A DNA stretch of 64,000 nt from assembly GCA_021851875.1 (NCBI GenBank), contig JAJZQI010000002.1:175169-239168 (forward strand), read 5' to 3'. Position numbers and translations under genes: made by a program. Source of the stretch: Pseudomonadota bacterium. Lineage in GTDB: Bacteria > Pseudomonadota > Gammaproteobacteria > Burkholderiales > JAJZQI01. Below the pieces are notes generated by a model. It was given only the letters and a program-made list of their open reading frames with translations. It searched no databases and was not told the DNA's origin. Positions 16,971 through 25,524 of this stretch are shown here, in pieces (the stretch's first letter is position 1; every line of letters begins with the position of its first letter).

Positions 16971-16997
16971 GGCCGGCAGTGCAAACCGCTGCCGGCC
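16971..16997. terminator. Inverted repeat after the PaiB-like gene, possible terminator
   Basis: A perfect 9-bp stem, GGCCGGCAG and CTGCCGGCC around a 9-nt loop, starts 12 nt after the stop codon. There is no T-run, so factor-independent termination is uncertain. It could equally be an mRNA-stabilising hairpin. Confidence 0.4.
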
Positions 16998-17088
16998 ATC
17001 TGCCGCCTCTCCCGCTTAGCCTGCCCTTTCCTGCCGTCAGCCCAATAATGTTCTATTATTAGCTGGTTCACACCCATAAGCTGCAATC

Positions 17089-19092
17089 ATGAATCTTGCA
17101 GATATAACACAAAGGGTTTCTCGCGCCTCGGGTCAGTCCATTACCGGCAAGGTAATCCTGATTATCAGCTTGTTTGTGTTCATTGCCATCGTGCTGGGCG
17201 GCATGATCTATCTGCAGGGGCGCATTTTCGACGGGGTACGCGTCTACGTGCGTGGCGAGGGGCTGTGGGCAAAGGGCCAGAAGGATGCGGTCATCTATCT
17301 GGAGCGCTATTCGCACAGTCGGGCGGAAGACGATTATTTAGCGTTTCAACACTCCGTCGAAACCAATCTGGGTGACGCCCAGGCCAGGCAGGCGCTGCTG
17401 GCCAGCCCGCCCGACTTGCCGGCCGCCGCGACAGGATTCCTGCAAGGCCGGAACAACCCGCAGGACATTGACGCGCTCATCTGGTTTTTCCAGAATTTCC
17501 AGTCAATCTCGTACATGCATGACGCCATCGACATCTGGATACATGCCGACCGGAAAATTGCCGAACTTATTGCGGTCGGCAATGCAATACATCGTGAAAT
17601 CCAGGCCGGCGGCAACGACCCGGAGAGACTTGCCCTCCTGCGCGACCGCGTGAAATTGCTGAATATCGAGTTACTCGATCTGGAGAATCGTTTTTCCAAT
17701 ATTCTTGGCGCAGGCGCCCGCTGGGTAAAACAGACTACCTTGATAGCCGGCCTGGCCATGCTGCTGCTGTTCATCGGTGTCGCCATGATCATCAGCCGGC
17801 AACTCATCGCCGTCATCGCCCGGACAGAGCGCGAACTCAAGATCAGCGAAGCGCGTTTTCGCAGTCTCAAGGAGTCCAACACCATCGGCATCCTTTCCTG
17901 GCGGATGGACGGCACGCTGGAGGAAGCCAACCGCAGCTTTCTGGATATGCTGGGCTACGACGAAAACGACTTCCGGGATGGCCAGCTCAACTGGCGCAAG
18001 CTGACGCCGGAGTCCTGCCAGGCGCGGGATGAACAGGCCATTGCCGAATTGTTGACCAGCGGCAGCTGCGCCCCATTTGAAAAAGTCCTGCTGCATAAGG
18101 ACGGCCATCCGGTTCCCGTCTATCTTGGCGCATCCTTGCTCAATGGCGATGTCGATCGGGGCATTGCCTACATCATGGATCTGACGGAACGGAAACAGGC
18201 GGAAAAACAATTGCGGCTGGCCGCTGCGGTGTTCGACTCCAGTCACGACGGCATTCTGGTGACCGATGCCGCCATGCACATCGTCTCCGCCAACCAGGCC
18301 CTGTGCACGATGACCGGCTATGCCTCCAGCGAACTCGTCGGCAAGATTCCCTCCATCCTGCAATCCGGCTACACCACCCCGGAACAGTACCGCGACATGC
18401 TCAGTTCCCTGTACAGTGTGGGACACTGGCAAGGCGACATCGTCGATCGGAAAAAACATGGCGCCCTGCTGCCGGTGCATATCAGCCTCAGCGCGGTCAG
18501 AAACGATGAACAGCAAGTGAGCCATTACGTTGCGATCATCTCCGACATTGCCGAACGCAAGGCGGAAGAGGAACATCTGCGACACATCGCTCACCATGAC
18601 ACGCTGACGGGGCTGCCCAACCGGGTTCTGTTCAACGACCGTATCGAGCAGCTGATCAAGCATGCCGAACGCAACGGCGGGCGTTTCGCCATCCTGTTCT
18701 TCGATCTGGACAATTTCAAACCGGTCAATGACACCTTCGGCCATGAGGTGGGTGATAAATTGCTGCAGGCGATCGCCCACCGTTTGACCCGCCACGTGCG
18801 CGGAACCGACACGGTGACGCGCCTGGGCGGGGATGAATTCGTCATCCTGCTGGAAGAAGCGAACGATCGGGACAGCGTCGAAAAGCTGCTGGACAAAACC
18901 GTCGAGTCCATTTGCGCCCCCTGCAACATCAACGGTCACGACATTGAAATCAGCGTCAGCGCCGGAATCAGCCTGTACCCAGAGAACGGCACGGATGTGA
19001 ACACGCTGATGCATCACGCCGACCAGGCGATGTATCACATGAAGCAGAAAAGTCGTGCGCAGAAATCGATCCCGCCCACCCTGCCCACCTGA
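17089..19092 (+). CDS. Membrane diguanylate cyclase (PAS-PAS-GGDEF)
   Basis: A 667-residue protein with an N-terminal membrane helix (about 18-43), a periplasmic helical sensor region to about 215, and a second helix (about 218-240). Two PAS domains (about 258-370 and 375-490) and a C-terminal GGDEF domain follow. The active site GGDEF is intact at residues 580-584, and an RGTD inhibitory I-site lies five residues before it, so it should make cyclic di-GMP and be product-inhibited. There is no EAL domain. The periplasmic region probably senses an external signal and the PAS domains a cytoplasmic cue or cofactor. It appears to be a single gene. Its signalling output could meet the HD-GYP protein at 54128-55222, which degrades the same messenger. 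Confidence 0.92.
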   Translation: MNLADITQRVSRASGQSITGKVILIISLFVFIAIVLGGMIYLQGRIFDGVRVYVRGEGLWAKGQKDAVIYLERYSHSRAEDDYLAFQHSVETNLGDAQARQALLASPPDLPAAATGFLQGRNNPQDIDALIWFFQNFQSISYMHDAIDIWIHADRKIAELIAVGNAIHREIQAGGNDPERLALLRDRVKLLNIELLDLENRFSNILGAGARWVKQTTLIAGLAMLLLFIGVAMIISRQLIAVIARTERELKISEARFRSLKESNTIGILSWRMDGTLEEANRSFLDMLGYDENDFRDGQLNWRKLTPESCQARDEQAIAELLTSGSCAPFEKVLLHKDGHPVPVYLGASLLNGDVDRGIAYIMDLTERKQAEKQLRLAAAVFDSSHDGILVTDAAMHIVSANQALCTMTGYASSELVGKIPSILQSGYTTPEQYRDMLSSLYSVGHWQGDIVDRKKHGALLPVHISLSAVRNDEQQVSHYVAIISDIAERKAEEEHLRHIAHHDTLTGLPNRVLFNDRIEQLIKHAERNGGRFAILFFDLDNFKPVNDTFGHEVGDKLLQAIAHRLTRHVRGTDTVTRLGGDEFVILLEEANDRDSVEKLLDKTVESICAPCNINGHDIEISVSAGISLYPENGTDVNTLMHHADQAMYHMKQKSRAQKSIPPTLPT

Positions 19093-19215
19093 AACAATAC
19101 GTTACAAAATGCCTACAATCCGGAACACGCAAGCGGCAAATGGGTCTGATAGGATAGTCGCATGCATTTCATCTTGCGAAATGCCTGTCGTAATGACACG
19201 TTATGGAGGTAAATC

Positions 19216-19482
19216 ATGTCTAAACGAGTATATCTTGCGCTTGCCGCCGCATGCGCCGTGCTTGCATCCGGCCCGGCCCTGGCCGATATGGAAGCAGCCA
19301 AGAATGCCACCGTACACGGCTTGGAAAAAGCTCAGGAGTTCGTCGTCAACGGCGTCAAGAAAGGCGCCTCAGGCGTTGAATACGGTGCGGAAAAAGCCAG
19401 CGAGGGCGTCGAACGTGCCGCCAAATGGGCAGGATTACCGGCCAAGTCCGACAAGCCCCGGTGGAAAAATCCCGACCAGTAA
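19216..19482 (+). CDS. Small secreted Ala/Lys/Glu-rich helical protein
   Basis: An 88-residue protein with a good GGAGG ribosome site and a signal peptide (residues 1-23, cut near ALADM). The mature part is charged and helical, with loosely repeated 11-residue-like units such as NATVHGLEKAQEF, NGVKKGASGVEYG and EKASEGVERAAKW. These resemble amphipathic repeats of stress-linked or apolipoprotein-like small periplasmic proteins. I recognise no family with confidence. It is a single gene with a strong hairpin after it. A periplasmic location is well supported; function is unknown. Confidence 0.75.
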   Translation: MSKRVYLALAAACAVLASGPALADMEAAKNATVHGLEKAQEFVVNGVKKGASGVEYGAEKASEGVERAAKWAGLPAKSDKPRWKNPDQ

Positions 19483-19491
19483 GGCCGGCTC

Positions 19492-19530
19492 ACGGGCACG
19501 CCTTGCCCTCTCCCGCCAAGGCGTACCCGT
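19492..19530. terminator. Long hairpin after the small secreted protein gene
   Basis: ACGGGCACGCCTTG (19492-19505) and CAAGGCGTACCCGT (19517-19530) pair over 14 bp with one mismatch around an 11-nt loop. It begins 10 nt after the stop codon. It lacks a T-run, so it is either a terminator of weak intrinsic type or an mRNA 3' stabilising structure. Confidence 0.5.
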
Positions 19531-19576
19531 AATGACGACGTGTCGACACGCCCCAACCATGCTTCACGCAACTGAA

Positions 19577-19594
19577 ATGATAAGGCGCTATCAT
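19577..19594. promoter_or_regulatory. Palindromic operator-like site ATGATA-N6-TATCAT
   Basis: A perfect 6-bp dyad with a 6-nt spacer lies 35 nt before the start of the 47-residue membrane protein gene. It could be a repressor site or fold in the leader. No regulator is identifiable. Confidence 0.35.
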
Positions 19595-19628
19595 CATTGC
19601 GGTGATTAGCTTAACAAGGAAATGATAA

Positions 19629-19772
19629 ATGAACATAATTCAATGGTTTGACGCCACCCTGCTCGCCGTCCTCGCCATCTTTTCCGCCACGCTGCTGACC
19701 CTGCTGCTGAATTTCATCGTGGATGCCGCGAGCCCCCTCGTTCGTCGCTTGCGCGAGACAAACGAGGCGTAG
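19629..19772 (+). CDS. Small single-span membrane protein, 47 residues
   Basis: An ATG at 19629 after an AAGGA ribosome site opens a 47-residue frame ending at TAG 19770-19772. The protein starts MNIIQWFDATLL, has one membrane helix (about residues 8-30, rich in Leu, Ala and Ile), and ends in a basic/charged tail (LVRRLRETNEA). Good ribosome site spacing, a clean helix followed by Arg residues (positive-inside) and codon use like the neighbours support a real gene. It ends 29 nt from the end of the convergent fdsA. Whether it serves the formate system or is independent cannot be told. I do not recognise a family. Confidence 0.6.
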   Translation: MNIIQWFDATLLAVLAIFSATLLTLLLNFIVDAASPLVRRLRETNEA

Positions 19773-19801
19773 GCGCCGACGCCCGGTCAAGGTTGGCCCC
19801 A

Positions 19802-22519
19802 TCACGCTTTGGCAAGACTCACCGCAGTCACCTTGTACTCCGGCGTAATCGACATCGGATCGTAATACGACCCGGTCAATTCGTTTACCGGCGTCTCGGC
19901 AAAATGGAACGACATGAACACCGTTCCTGGCGGACACCGTTGGGTAAGATGACAGGGCACCTGAATACGGCCGCGCCGACTGCCCACCCACACCAGATCC
20001 GTCTCCTGCAACCCAAGCCCTGCCGCATCCTGCGGATTGATTTCCACCCGCTCATGCGGATACAACCCCAGCAGCCCCTCGGTTTTACGCGTCATTGAAC
20101 CGTTGCAGTAATGTTCCAGCCGGCGTCCCGTGGTCAACAGATAGGGATAAGCCGCATCGACCGACTCCTCCGGCGCGGCGAACTCCAATGCATGGAACAC
20201 GCCTTTGCCGTGGGCGAACGTATTTTCGTGCAGCACCCTGTCGCCCGTCGCATCAGTCGTACGGCAGGGCCACACCAGTTGTTCTCCCGCGTACAGGCGG
20301 GCGTAGCGCACGCCGCTGAGAATGGGCGACAAATCGGCCAACTCGTCCCACACTTGCGCCGGCTTGTCGTAATGCATGGGATACCCCATCCGGCTGGCCA
20401 GTTCGCAAATAATGTCCATGTCCGTGCGGCATCCTTCCGGCGCCGCTACCACCGGCATGAAGTGCTGCACCCGCCGGTCGGTGTTGGTAAACGTGCCCTC
20501 TTTCTCCAGCGCGCAGGCTGCCGGCAGAATCACATCGGCGAAAGAGGCCGTGCGGGTGAAAAACATTTCCTGCACCACCAGGCAATCCAGATTGGACAAC
20601 GCCTGTTCCACCAGATGGGTATCCGGGTCCGTCTGGACCGGGTCTTCCGCAATGATGTACATGCCCTTGACCTGACCGTTTTTCGCGCCATGAATCATCT
20701 GGCAGCTCTTCAAGCCGCTGGTGACCGGCATCGGCACCTTCCAATAAGCGCTGAAGCGCTCCAGCGCCGCCGGATCGTCCGTTTTCTGGTAACCGGGCAG
20801 CACGTTGGGCAGAGCGCCCACGTCGCAGGCGCCCTGTACGTTGTTCTGCCCGCGCAAGGGCGAAACGCCGGAGTGCGGGCGGCCGATATGCCCCGTGGCC
20901 AGCGCCAGATTGGCGCAGGCCATCACATTGCTGCTGCCATGGGTGTGCTGGGTAATGCCCAGGCCGTAGATGATCATGCCGTTGCGCGCAGCGGCATACA
21001 AACGGGCCGCCTGCCGGATCAGCGCGGCATCAACGCCGGTAATGGCCTCGACTCGCGCCAGATCGTAATCGGCCATCACCCGTTCGCGCGTTTCCTCAAA
21101 GCCCCGCGTGCGCTCGGCGATAAAGCGCTCGTTCAGCCTGTTTTCCTCGATGAGCACCCGCAGCAAGCCATTGAGCAGCGCGATATTGGTGCCGGCCCGC
21201 AGTTCCAGATGCACATCGGCAATGCCGGCCAGCCAGATCCGCCGCGGATCGATCACCACCAGTTTGGCATGGTTGTGCAGCACAGCATGCTTGATCTTGT
21301 GGCCGATGACCGGGTGCGCTTCGGTCGGATTGGCGCCGATGAGCATGATGCAATCGGCGCCGTCGATTTCGTCCAGCGAATTGGTTGCCGCCCCGCTGCC
21401 GAAGGCCGCCGTCAGGCCCACCACCGATGGAGCGTGGCAAATACGGGCGCAGTTGTCGACATTGTTGGTGTGGAACACGGCGCGGGCGAGCTTCTGCGCC
21501 AGGTAATTTTCCTCGTTGCTGACGCGGGCGGAACTCAGTACCGCCAGCTTGTCGCCGCCATCGAGCGCACGAATCTGGCTGAATTCCCCGGCCACATGGT
21601 CAAGCGCCTCGTGCCAGCTCACTTCCCTGAAGCAATCGCGCGTATGGCCGGGGCGTGTGCGTAGCAAGGGAACCGTCAGACGCTCGGGGTGGCTGACGAA
21701 ATCCAGCCCGAAGCGTCCTTTCACGCACAGCTGCCCTTGATTGACGCTGGTATCGGAAAAATCGGGATGCGCTCCCAGCGGCACACCGTCTTTGACCTGC
21801 ACCTGGATAGCACAGCCGGTACCGCAATAAGTGCAGATCGACGGCGCCTCGTAATCGGGCGCGCCGCGGGTCACTTTCCATTTTTCCACCAATGCCCCGG
21901 TCGGACAATGTTCAATGCAGTTGCCGCAGTGGTCGCATTGGCCCTCGGCCAACGGCATGCCCATGGCAAAGGATAACTGGCGCTCCCCGCCCATATCGAC
22001 GATGCCACTCGGATGGAAGCCATGCAAATGCTCGCAGTAGTTGAAACAGCGGTTGCACTGGATGCAGCGGTCAGGCGCAATGGCCAGCAGCGGATCGTGG
22101 CCGGTCAGGTAGTGCGCCTCGCCCTGCGCCAAAGCGGCCACCTCCTGCGCGCTCATGCCCGCATTGCGGGCCATTGAGCAGAGCGTCTCATAGGCAGGCC
22201 GTGCCGGATCATCGTGTCCGACACGGCCGAAATTGCGCAGCACGGATTGCAGAATGAAACGCTGATTTTCCTTCACCGCGGCTGATTCGGTATGCACCTC
22301 CATGCCCTCGCTGACCGGCGTGGAGCAGGCAGAAACCAGGCCGTGCATGCCCGTCACAGCGACGCAACAGAGGCGGCACACCCCTTCCGGTTCAAGCAGC
22401 GGGTCGAAGCACAGCGTCGGAATATCGCTGCCCTTTTGCCGCGCCGCCTGCAGCAATGTAGTTCCCGCCGGCACGGTCAGCGGCACCCCGTCGATGCATA
22501 AAGTCACCGCCGGTTTCAT
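19802..22519 (-). CDS. fdsA: NAD-dependent formate dehydrogenase, alpha subunit
   Basis: A 905-residue Mo/W-bis-MGD subunit that oxidises formate to CO2. It has an N-terminal [2Fe-2S] domain (Cys 37, 48, 51 and 65) and two 4Fe-4S ferredoxin motifs (CIQCNRCFNYC and CDHCGNCIEHC). A further 4Fe-4S cluster of the catalytic core follows (CTYCGTGC ... QLCVKG), then the molybdopterin domains. The metal ligand is Cys in ARICHAPSV, not selenocysteine. The start overlaps the end of fdsB by 4 nt (ATGA). In many bacteria fdsC and fdsD follow fdsA. Here the next gene is convergent, so those accessory genes are missing from this locus. Confidence 0.93.
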   Translation of the reverse strand: MKPAVTLCIDGVPLTVPAGTTLLQAARQKGSDIPTLCFDPLLEPEGVCRLCCVAVTGMHGLVSACSTPVSEGMEVHTESAAVKENQRFILQSVLRNFGRVGHDDPARPAYETLCSMARNAGMSAQEVAALAQGEAHYLTGHDPLLAIAPDRCIQCNRCFNYCEHLHGFHPSGIVDMGGERQLSFAMGMPLAEGQCDHCGNCIEHCPTGALVEKWKVTRGAPDYEAPSICTYCGTGCAIQVQVKDGVPLGAHPDFSDTSVNQGQLCVKGRFGLDFVSHPERLTVPLLRTRPGHTRDCFREVSWHEALDHVAGEFSQIRALDGGDKLAVLSSARVSNEENYLAQKLARAVFHTNNVDNCARICHAPSVVGLTAAFGSGAATNSLDEIDGADCIMLIGANPTEAHPVIGHKIKHAVLHNHAKLVVIDPRRIWLAGIADVHLELRAGTNIALLNGLLRVLIEENRLNERFIAERTRGFEETRERVMADYDLARVEAITGVDAALIRQAARLYAAARNGMIIYGLGITQHTHGSSNVMACANLALATGHIGRPHSGVSPLRGQNNVQGACDVGALPNVLPGYQKTDDPAALERFSAYWKVPMPVTSGLKSCQMIHGAKNGQVKGMYIIAEDPVQTDPDTHLVEQALSNLDCLVVQEMFFTRTASFADVILPAACALEKEGTFTNTDRRVQHFMPVVAAPEGCRTDMDIICELASRMGYPMHYDKPAQVWDELADLSPILSGVRYARLYAGEQLVWPCRTTDATGDRVLHENTFAHGKGVFHALEFAAPEESVDAAYPYLLTTGRRLEHYCNGSMTRKTEGLLGLYPHERVEINPQDAAGLGLQETDLVWVGSRRGRIQVPCHLTQRCPPGTVFMSFHFAETPVNELTGSYYDPMSITPEYKVTAVSLAKA

Positions 22520-23775
22520 GCCGCCACCTCCGCGCCCGCCCGGCAGATGGGACAGTCATGCCGCAGATGCCGGGCAAAATCTGCCGGAAAAGCCTGCATG
22601 AGAGCGGGCACGATGCCCGTGCCGGAAGAGCACAGCCCGCATTTGCTGCTGTTGAGCAATACGGCATGCAGCTGCTGGTAATGCTGCAGCACCGGCTCCA
22701 GCGCCGCCTGATTCTCCAGCCCATCCATCAGCGCCTTGGCCTGCTTCATGGACTCGCGCCCCGGCAGGCATTGTCCGCAATGCTCGGAATGAAAGAAATC
22801 GGTCACCTGGCGGGCCAAATCCACCGCGCAGCGCGTGTCGTTAAAAACAATGACCGTTCCGTTACCGCAGCCATTCTGTATCGTCAGCGGCAAACTCAAA
22901 TCGCGCGGCAGAAACAGGCGTCCCGATGGTCCGCTGACAAACGCGCCTTTGAACGTACCGACGGTGCCGCCGGCCCATCCGATCAGATCGGCGAGCGTCG
23001 CGCTCATGTCCGCTTCGATTACGTCCGGCCGGGCGACATCGCCGGAAAGGGAAAACAGCTTGGGCCCGTGATTGTGTTCCGGCCCGATGGCGGCAAACCA
23101 GCTGTCCCCCCGTTCGATAATCAAGGAAACGCTCGCCAGCGTTTCAATGTTGTTGATCACCGTCGGCTTCCCCCACAAACCCTGCTCGGTCGGATACGGC
23201 GGCCGCCCTGTCGGTTCCGCCCGCCGGCCTTCGAGCGCGCGGAACAAGGCGGTTTCCTCGCCGGAGATATAGCGCTGCCGGCCGCGCCTGACCTGGATAT
23301 CGAACGCCCCGGCCCCCTCGACGCAACGCAGCCGTCCTTCTTCCCGCAGCCATTGCAACAGTTGCAGCAGGGCTTTTTCAATGGCGCGGTAATTCTGATT
23401 GAGATAAATGTAGCCGCGCTCCGCCTTGACCGTGCAGCCGGCAATCACCAGTGCCTCAATGACCGCCAGCGGGTTTTGCTCCAGCAACACCCGGTCCTTG
23501 TAGGTTCCCGGCTCGCCTTCTTCGCCATTGGCCACCACATAGCGCACCGTTTCCGCCTGCTGCATGACGCTCTGCCACTTGAGCCCAACCGGGAACGACG
23601 CTCCGCCCCGGCCGCGCAGACCGGATGCCAGTAATTCCGCCACAATTCCTTCGGCAGTCATATTCCGCGCCTTGCGCAAGGCGCTGAACGGGTAACTGCG
23701 ATAATAATCGTACAGCCGTGGGCTGCCGACGATCTTGGGGCGCCCGGTCAAAAAAGAAGCCGGCAGCGGTTTCAT
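22516..23775 (-). CDS. fdsB: NAD-dependent formate dehydrogenase, beta (NuoF-like) subunit
   Basis: A 419-residue NuoF-like flavoprotein that passes electrons from formate to NAD. It shows the FMN/NAD signature GRGGASFPVGLKWQ, GEEGEPGTYKDR, the SLBB region, and the C-terminal 4Fe-4S motif CGQCLPGRES. I chose the ATG at 23775, which overlaps the fdsG stop by 4 nt; an open frame continuing to 24018 lies entirely inside fdsG. At its other end it overlaps fdsA by 4 nt. Strict coupling suggests equal subunit production. An extra C-terminal Cys pair (DCPICRAG) is an oddity of this copy. Confidence 0.92.
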   Translation of the reverse strand: MKPLPASFLTGRPKIVGSPRLYDYYRSYPFSALRKARNMTAEGIVAELLASGLRGRGGASFPVGLKWQSVMQQAETVRYVVANGEEGEPGTYKDRVLLEQNPLAVIEALVIAGCTVKAERGYIYLNQNYRAIEKALLQLLQWLREEGRLRCVEGAGAFDIQVRRGRQRYISGEETALFRALEGRRAEPTGRPPYPTEQGLWGKPTVINNIETLASVSLIIERGDSWFAAIGPEHNHGPKLFSLSGDVARPDVIEADMSATLADLIGWAGGTVGTFKGAFVSGPSGRLFLPRDLSLPLTIQNGCGNGTVIVFNDTRCAVDLARQVTDFFHSEHCGQCLPGRESMKQAKALMDGLENQAALEPVLQHYQQLHAVLLNSSKCGLCSSGTGIVPALMQAFPADFARHLRHDCPICRAGAEVAA

Positions 23776-24233
23776 GACAGCGCCTCCCGGATGCGCGCAA
23801 TCAGGCCCGGCAAATCGGCTCCGGCACAGTTCTCGCCGTTCACGCTTACAGTGGGGGCATGGTCGCAATGCGACAGGCACTCTGAGCGGCTGATCAATAA
23901 GCGGCTGTCCGCCTTGATGACGCCGGGCTCGGCAGAAAACGTCTCGCACAGAGCGTGCAGCAGGTCGGCGGAATTTTTCAGATGGCAGCTGAGCGCGCCG
24001 CACACCTCCACCCGGCAACGCACGGGTGTGTTGCTGACCGGATAATGATAGAAGCTGAGGATCGACTGGATTTCCCCGGCCGCGAGCCCGAGCTGCTGCA
24101 TCAATGCGGGAGCCGCTTCCGGAATCGTGCCAAAGTGATCCATCAACTCTTCCGCCAGCATCAGCAACTCGCCCGGTTTGCCCGCATGGATAGCGACCAT
24201 TCGCTCGAGTGTTATGATTGTTTCCCGCTCCAT
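23772..24233 (-). CDS. fdsG: NAD-dependent formate dehydrogenase, gamma (NuoE-like) subunit
   Basis: A 153-residue NuoE-like thioredoxin-fold protein that binds a [2Fe-2S] cluster. The ligand motifs are VCGALSCHL and SECLSHCDHAP. It is the small subunit of the diaphorase part, next to FdsB. The gene lies 9 nt after focA and overlaps fdsB by 4 nt, so focA-fdsGBA is one operon. Confidence 0.9.
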   Translation of the reverse strand: MERETIITLERMVAIHAGKPGELLMLAEELMDHFGTIPEAAPALMQQLGLAAGEIQSILSFYHYPVSNTPVRCRVEVCGALSCHLKNSADLLHALCETFSAEPGVIKADSRLLISRSECLSHCDHAPTVSVNGENCAGADLPGLIARIREALS

Positions 24234-24242
24234 CCGGACTCC

Positions 24243-25073
24243 TTACGACGGCCGCTTTCCACCGCGGTAAATCACATAATACACTCCCCCCACCAGCACG
24301 CTTCCCCCCACGATGTTTCCCAACACCACGGGCAGCAAGTTTGCGGCAAACCCGGCCCAGCCGATCATCTCGGCGTGGGGTACCACAGTCATGGACGGTT
24401 GCAGCAGCATGCCCATGGGGATGAAATACATATTCGCCACACTGTGTTCAAACCCGGCCGCGACAAAGGCCGATATCGGAAACACTATGGCAATCGCCTT
24501 GTCAGTCACGCTGCGTCCCGCCATGGCCATCCACACCGCCAGACAAACCAGCGCATTGCACAGAATAGCTTTAAAAAAGGCCGGCCAAAATGACATTGTG
24601 CATTTTGCGGCGGCAATTTTCACATACTGTTCCGCCACCAGGCCGTGATTCATATCGGCGTGACCGGACAAGAAAACCAGCACGGCCAACCCGGCGGCAC
24701 CGATAAAATTGCCGCAGAACACCACCAGCCAGTTGCGCAGCAACTCGAGCGTGGAAATCCTGCCGTCGGCCCAGGCGATGACCAGCAGATTGTTGCCGGT
24801 GAACAATTCCGCTCCCGCCACCACAACCAGCAACAAACCGAGCGAAAAAACCAGACCGCCGACAACCCGGACAAGAGCGAAATCCAACGCGGCATCCGCC
24901 GCCACCAGCGTGTAATACAACCCGCCCAGACCAATGAAAGCGCCCGCCAGAATCGCCAGCAGCAACATGGGAAACAACGGCAAGCGGGCTTTGTTGATGC
25001 CGGCGTTTTCCACCCGTTCCGCCAGCTCCTTGGGTGAATAGGCGTCAAATCCATATAACTCGGGCAAGACCAT
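24243..25073 (-). CDS. focA: FocA/NirC-type formate transporter
   Basis: A 276-residue inner-membrane channel of the formate/nitrite transporter family with six predicted helices. Family signatures are seen in AGAFIGLGGLYYTL, GNNLLVIAWADG and NWLVVFCGNFIGAAG, with the pore-lining FEHSVANMYF late in the protein. It is the first gene of the operon with fdsGBA. It therefore most likely brings formate into the cell for oxidation; a role in nitrite movement for the nearby nitrate reductase is possible but less likely. Confidence 0.9.
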   Translation of the reverse strand: MVLPELYGFDAYSPKELAERVENAGINKARLPLFPMLLLAILAGAFIGLGGLYYTLVAADAALDFALVRVVGGLVFSLGLLLVVVAGAELFTGNNLLVIAWADGRISTLELLRNWLVVFCGNFIGAAGLAVLVFLSGHADMNHGLVAEQYVKIAAAKCTMSFWPAFFKAILCNALVCLAVWMAMAGRSVTDKAIAIVFPISAFVAAGFEHSVANMYFIPMGMLLQPSMTVVPHAEMIGWAGFAANLLPVVLGNIVGGSVLVGGVYYVIYRGGKRPS

Positions 25074-25154
25074 TCCCCCTTGGAGCGAGCAACCCGGACC
25101 GATCGAGCCTGAAATGCTCAGTTAAGACAAATACAGCGTTTAACTAAGGTTAGA

Positions 25155-25523
25155 TTACAAAACGTAATGCGCAAAGGAACGCGTGACTTTTCCCTGCGGG
25201 TCGAACAGAAACACCTCTGCCGCCAGCTGACCGCTCACGCTGGTGTAGTACAGCACCAGGCTGCCGACGCCCAGCAGGATATTCTGCAGCTCAAAATGCA
25301 ATTCCGGCATCATTTGCAGCGCTTTGGCCCAATAAGCCCGCACGGCCGCCTTGCCATGCAGCACCCCGCTGGGTTCGTTGGCAATCCGCATGATTTTGGG
25401 TGAAGACATCACAAAGTCATCGGCATAGTGCGCCAGAACCCGGTCCAGATCATGCATATTCCAGGCCGCCACCCAGTCGGCGGCAAAAGCGGCAGCAAAT
25501 TGCTGGTCGACCATCCCCGTCAT
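25155..25523 (-). CDS. SnoaL/NTF2-like small protein
   Basis: A 122-residue protein of the NTF2-like fold. It has the WVAAWNMHDLDRVLAHYADD motif typical of SnoaL-like proteins, then a VLHGKAAVRAYWAKAL helix and beta strands. Such proteins are small isomerase-like or binding domains with varied substrates. It follows the PhzF-like gene by one base on the same strand and is probably co-transcribed. The function is unknown. Confidence 0.75.
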   Translation of the reverse strand: MTGMVDQQFAAAFAADWVAAWNMHDLDRVLAHYADDFVMSSPKIMRIANEPSGVLHGKAAVRAYWAKALQMMPELHFELQNILLGVGSLVLYYTSVSGQLAAEVFLFDPQGKVTRSFAHYVL

Positions 25524-25524
25524 A

